Shown here piece by piece: positions 12,714 to 14,875 of a DNA stretch of 14,875 bases. Within the stretch, counting starts at the first letter, position 1, and every line of letters begins with the position of its first letter. The position numbers and the translations under genes are program-made. The notes under the pieces were generated by a model. It did no database searches. It was not told where the DNA came from and saw only the letters and a program-made list of their open reading frames with translations. Source of the DNA: an uncultured Eubacteriales bacterium (lineage in GTDB: Bacteria; Bacillota_A; Clostridia; Lachnospirales; Cellulosilyticaceae). The DNA lies in assembly GCA_900556665.1 (NCBI GenBank), contig USPX01000031.1, positions 1-14,875 on the forward strand, given 5' to 3'.

Positions 12714-14090
12714 TTAGAATCTAAAATATAGAAACGGATTATAAGTAGCATCTACTAAATAAGCTATGGACAATACAAAGATGACAAGATAGATAATATT
12801 TGTAAGCCAAGTATAATTTGAGATGCGGTTGTAAAATTTTAGTGGTAGCTTTGTAGAACAGATAATAGCAATACTAAAGGTAATAAAGTAACTACGTAAA
12901 TAGTACAGATAATCTGTACCACCATACCAATTAAATAACTTATGAAAGAGACTTTTTAAATCCTTAAAGTCTAGTGTACTGAAGATCGCCCAACTAATTA
13001 GAAGTATAAAAATAGTATAGATATGAGCAAATATTGGGTGATCTTCTAAGAATGTAAGAAAGCCTAGTTTTTCAATGTTTAATATAACAAAGAAAAATAG
13101 TCCCCAAAGTACAAAGTTCCAACTTGCACCATGCCATAGACCTGTTAGTGCCCACACAATAAGCAAATTAAACATAAGACGAATAGGACCTACTCGATTG
13201 CCACCTAAAGGAATATAAACATAAGTTTTAAACCAGCTGCTTAATGTAATATGCCAACGGCGCCAAAATTCAGTGATACTTTTAGAGATATAAGGAAAAT
13301 TGAAGTTTTGAGGAAAGTCAAAACCTAGCATTTTTCCAAGTCCTATAGCCATAGTAGAATAACCACTAAAGTCAAAATAAATTTGTAATGAAAAAGCACA
13401 AATACCTAACCAGACCAAAGGCGTAGACAGACGATAAAAGCCAAGTCTTTGGACTTCAGACCATAAAGAACCGATGTTATTTGCTAAAAGCACCTTTTTA
13501 CCAAGTCCTATAATGAAGTACTGTAAACCAATTTGTAGGTTTTGGGGTGAGAAGTTACGATGATGTAAATTCTCATTAATATCTGTATATTTTACAATAG
13601 GTCCTGCAATGAGTTGTGGAAATAAGGCTACAAAGGTGGCGAAGGTAATAATATTTTTTTCAGCAGGAACCTTTTCAAGATAAACATCTATTGTATAAGA
13701 CAAAGTTTGAAAGGTATAAAAGCTAATACCTAAAGGTAGTATAAGGTTTAAAATAGGTAAATTTACATTAAATAGACTATTAATTGTAGAGGCAAAGAAG
13801 CCTGCATATTTAAAAAAGAATAATGCACCTATATTAAATAAAATAGAAATAAGAAGTCCTAAATGCGTTATAAACTTATTATTTCTGAAAGCTGAAATCA
13901 TAAGACTCATAGAGTAATCAACTAAAATAGAAGCGAGCATAAGTAATAAATACCTAGGCTCGCCCCAAGAATAAAATAATAAACTTAAAAGAAGCAATGT
14001 AATATTTTTAAATTTATGAGGCACAATGAAATAGATAATCAGAGCAAAAGGCAGAAATATAAAAATGAAGAATAAACTACTAAATACCAT
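12714..14090 (-). CDS. MBOAT family O-acyltransferase (AlgI-like)
   Basis: A 458-residue multi-pass membrane protein, as in AlgI and DltB. Conserved marks are FDFSGYSTMAIGLGKMLGF (240-258), NFNFPYISKSITEFWRRWH with His280, the YIPLGGNR motif (292-299) and GLWHGASWNFVLWG with the catalytic His320. MBOAT proteins move an acyl group, usually acetyl, from a cytoplasmic donor to an acceptor across the membrane. The neighbouring DHHW protein then places it on a polysaccharide. The start has GGAG nine bases upstream and lies 18 bases after the DUF4358 gene. Co-transcription of all three is very likely. DltB is excluded by the absence of dltA/C/D neighbours. Confidence 0.93.
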   Translation of the reverse strand: MVFSSLFFIFIFLPFALIIYFIVPHKFKNITLLLLSLLFYSWGEPRYLLLMLASILVDYSMSLMISAFRNNKFITHLGLLISILFNIGALFFFKYAGFFASTINSLFNVNLPILNLILPLGISFYTFQTLSYTIDVYLEKVPAEKNIITFATFVALFPQLIAGPIVKYTDINENLHHRNFSPQNLQIGLQYFIIGLGKKVLLANNIGSLWSEVQRLGFYRLSTPLVWLGICAFSLQIYFDFSGYSTMAIGLGKMLGFDFPQNFNFPYISKSITEFWRRWHITLSSWFKTYVYIPLGGNRVGPIRLMFNLLIVWALTGLWHGASWNFVLWGLFFFVILNIEKLGFLTFLEDHPIFAHIYTIFILLISWAIFSTLDFKDLKSLFHKLFNWYGGTDYLYYLRSYFITFSIAIICSTKLPLKFYNRISNYTWLTNIIYLVIFVLSIAYLVDATYNPFLYFRF

Positions 14091-14108
14091 TAATAAGCGC
14101 TCCGTGTT

Positions 14109-14624
14109 TTATTGGAAGTAGCTATTTATAATGTCTTCAGCTTGCCCGAGATCTTCATTAATTGTATCTTCTGATTCACCTAAAATAATAAGGAAAGCAT
14201 AGTCACCACGTACAATGACACTTCCAGCTTGAGCTTTTTGATATTGATCAGGTAAATACTGAGCAAATGAATCAATTAAATCCTGTTGACGCCTCTTAAG
14301 GGCCTTAACAACTGCATCAATTTTACCTGGTACAGCTTTTACGGCAACAACGGTATCACAAGAAGTAATAGTCATAGCTGCTACACCTGCATAAGTTTCT
14401 ACATTGCTCATATCCATATAATAGAGGTCTACGAGAAGTGTATCATTAACAGGTTCAGGCATTTGAAGTGTAATTTGAGCCTGGATTTCATCTACAATAT
14501 CTGATAAAGTTACCCCTTCCTTAAGCGTTGTGCCATCACTACCACCATTTGTGCAAGCACAAAAACAAAATAGACATGCACTGACTATGAGACAAAATGC
14601 AAAGAGTGTATATAATCTTTTCAT
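14109..14624 (-). CDS. DUF4358 lipoprotein
   Basis: A 171-residue protein with AAAGGTG five bases before the ATG. Residues 1-24 are a lipoprotein-type signal (MKR, a hydrophobic core, then FCAC with Cys24 as the probable lipidated residue). Several extra cysteines crowd the signal (11, 17, 20, 22). The mature part has mixed alpha/beta patterning and ends GESEDTINEDLGQAEDIINSYF. This matches the DUF4358 family, which in Clostridia commonly sits beside MBOAT and DHHW genes. It is first in the operon, so the promoter should lie in the 14625-14750 region, but I could not identify convincing boxes. Its role is unknown; an accessory to glycan acylation at the membrane surface is inferred. Confidence 0.82.
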   Translation of the reverse strand: MKRLYTLFAFCLIVSACLFCFCACTNGGSDGTTLKEGVTLSDIVDEIQAQITLQMPEPVNDTLLVDLYYMDMSNVETYAGVAAMTITSCDTVVAVKAVPGKIDAVVKALKRRQQDLIDSFAQYLPDQYQKAQAGSVIVRGDYAFLIILGESEDTINEDLGQAEDIINSYFQ

Positions 14625-14750
14625 CGAATCACCTTTCTAAAATGCATAGATTTTAAGTTTGAAATTAGTATGTGTTCTAAATAGAGAGAATATGTATTAA
14701 GTTATGCAAAAGGACATCGGGAGTATGTACTGATACCAACTACACCTTCC

Positions 14751-14873
14751 GTAATTTGTGCTAATCTAAGTTCGATAATCAATACAACGGGCGGAAACTC
14801 GCTTACTCCGTTCGCTCAAACACCCGCCCTAAAAACGTATTGATTATCTTCACTAAGATTAGCATCAAATTAC
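14751..14873. repeat. Long imperfect inverted repeat with GC-rich tip
   Basis: The left arm 14751-14794 and right arm 14824-14873 are near reverse complements. GTAATTTG pairs with CAAATTAC, TGCTAATCT with AGATTAGCA, GATAATCAATAC with GTATTGATTATC, and GGGCGG with CCGCCC, with small bulges between. The 29-base tip contains the phrase ACTCGCTTACTCCGTTCGCTC. The element is richer in GC at its tip than its surroundings. It may be a MITE or other palindromic mobile element, or a large hairpin between operons. Confidence 0.7.
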
Positions 14874-14875
14874 TC

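Overview
The window comes from a low-GC, Gram-positive, probably spore-forming Clostridia-type chromosome. I base this on strong AGGAGG-type ribosome sites, AT-rich codon use, T-tailed hairpin terminators, and family content: B. subtilis YwqJ/YwqK/YwqL-like and YezG-like genes, a YkvI-type membrane protein, and a DUF4358/MBOAT/DHHW operon. Lachnospirales is my best guess, but no rRNA or other marker is present to fix it.

Bases 1-5311 are a polymorphic-toxin locus on the + strand. It opens with the 3' part of a toxin whose C-terminal domain is a YwqJ-like nucleic-acid deaminase. A YwqK-like MORN-repeat immunity protein and an endonuclease V (YwqL/Nfi) follow at 8-16 base spacing, the same gene order as B. 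subtilis ywqJ-ywqK-ywqL. After a terminator come decayed coding relics. Next is a second toxin of the same architecture, with a DNA/RNA non-specific nuclease tip, broken by two apparent single-base deletions. Its YezG-like immunity gene is intact. Two damaged orphan immunity genes end the locus. The two toxins share a nearly identical middle segment exactly 3400 bases apart, followed by unrelated toxic tips, which is the expected pattern of tip exchange by recombination.

Bases 5386-7749 encode a large DinG/XPD-type helicase with an N-terminal Cas4-like nuclease domain. On the - strand, 7815-8168 is a PII nitrogen-regulatory protein with a perfect inverted repeat over its likely promoter. Next on the - strand are a small beta-rich protein of unknown function (8390-8767) and a 480-residue Cys/Tyr/Ser/Asp-rich protein (8863-10305) built around 18 in-register copies of a 9-residue repeat. 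The latter may be a spore or cell-surface structural protein.

Bases 10477-11535 (+) encode a YkvI-like transporter. It converges with, and overlaps by 11 bases, a three-gene - strand operon (14624 down to 11525): a DUF4358 lipoprotein, an AlgI-like MBOAT O-acyltransferase and a DHHW (AlgX/AlgJ-like) protein. Together these probably O-acetylate a surface glycan. The right edge holds a long imperfect inverted repeat with a GC-rich tip, possibly a small mobile or palindromic element.

The most interesting biology is the pairing of a deaminase toxin with endonuclease V, the visible recombination and decay inside the toxin locus, and the repeat-built Cys/Tyr protein.
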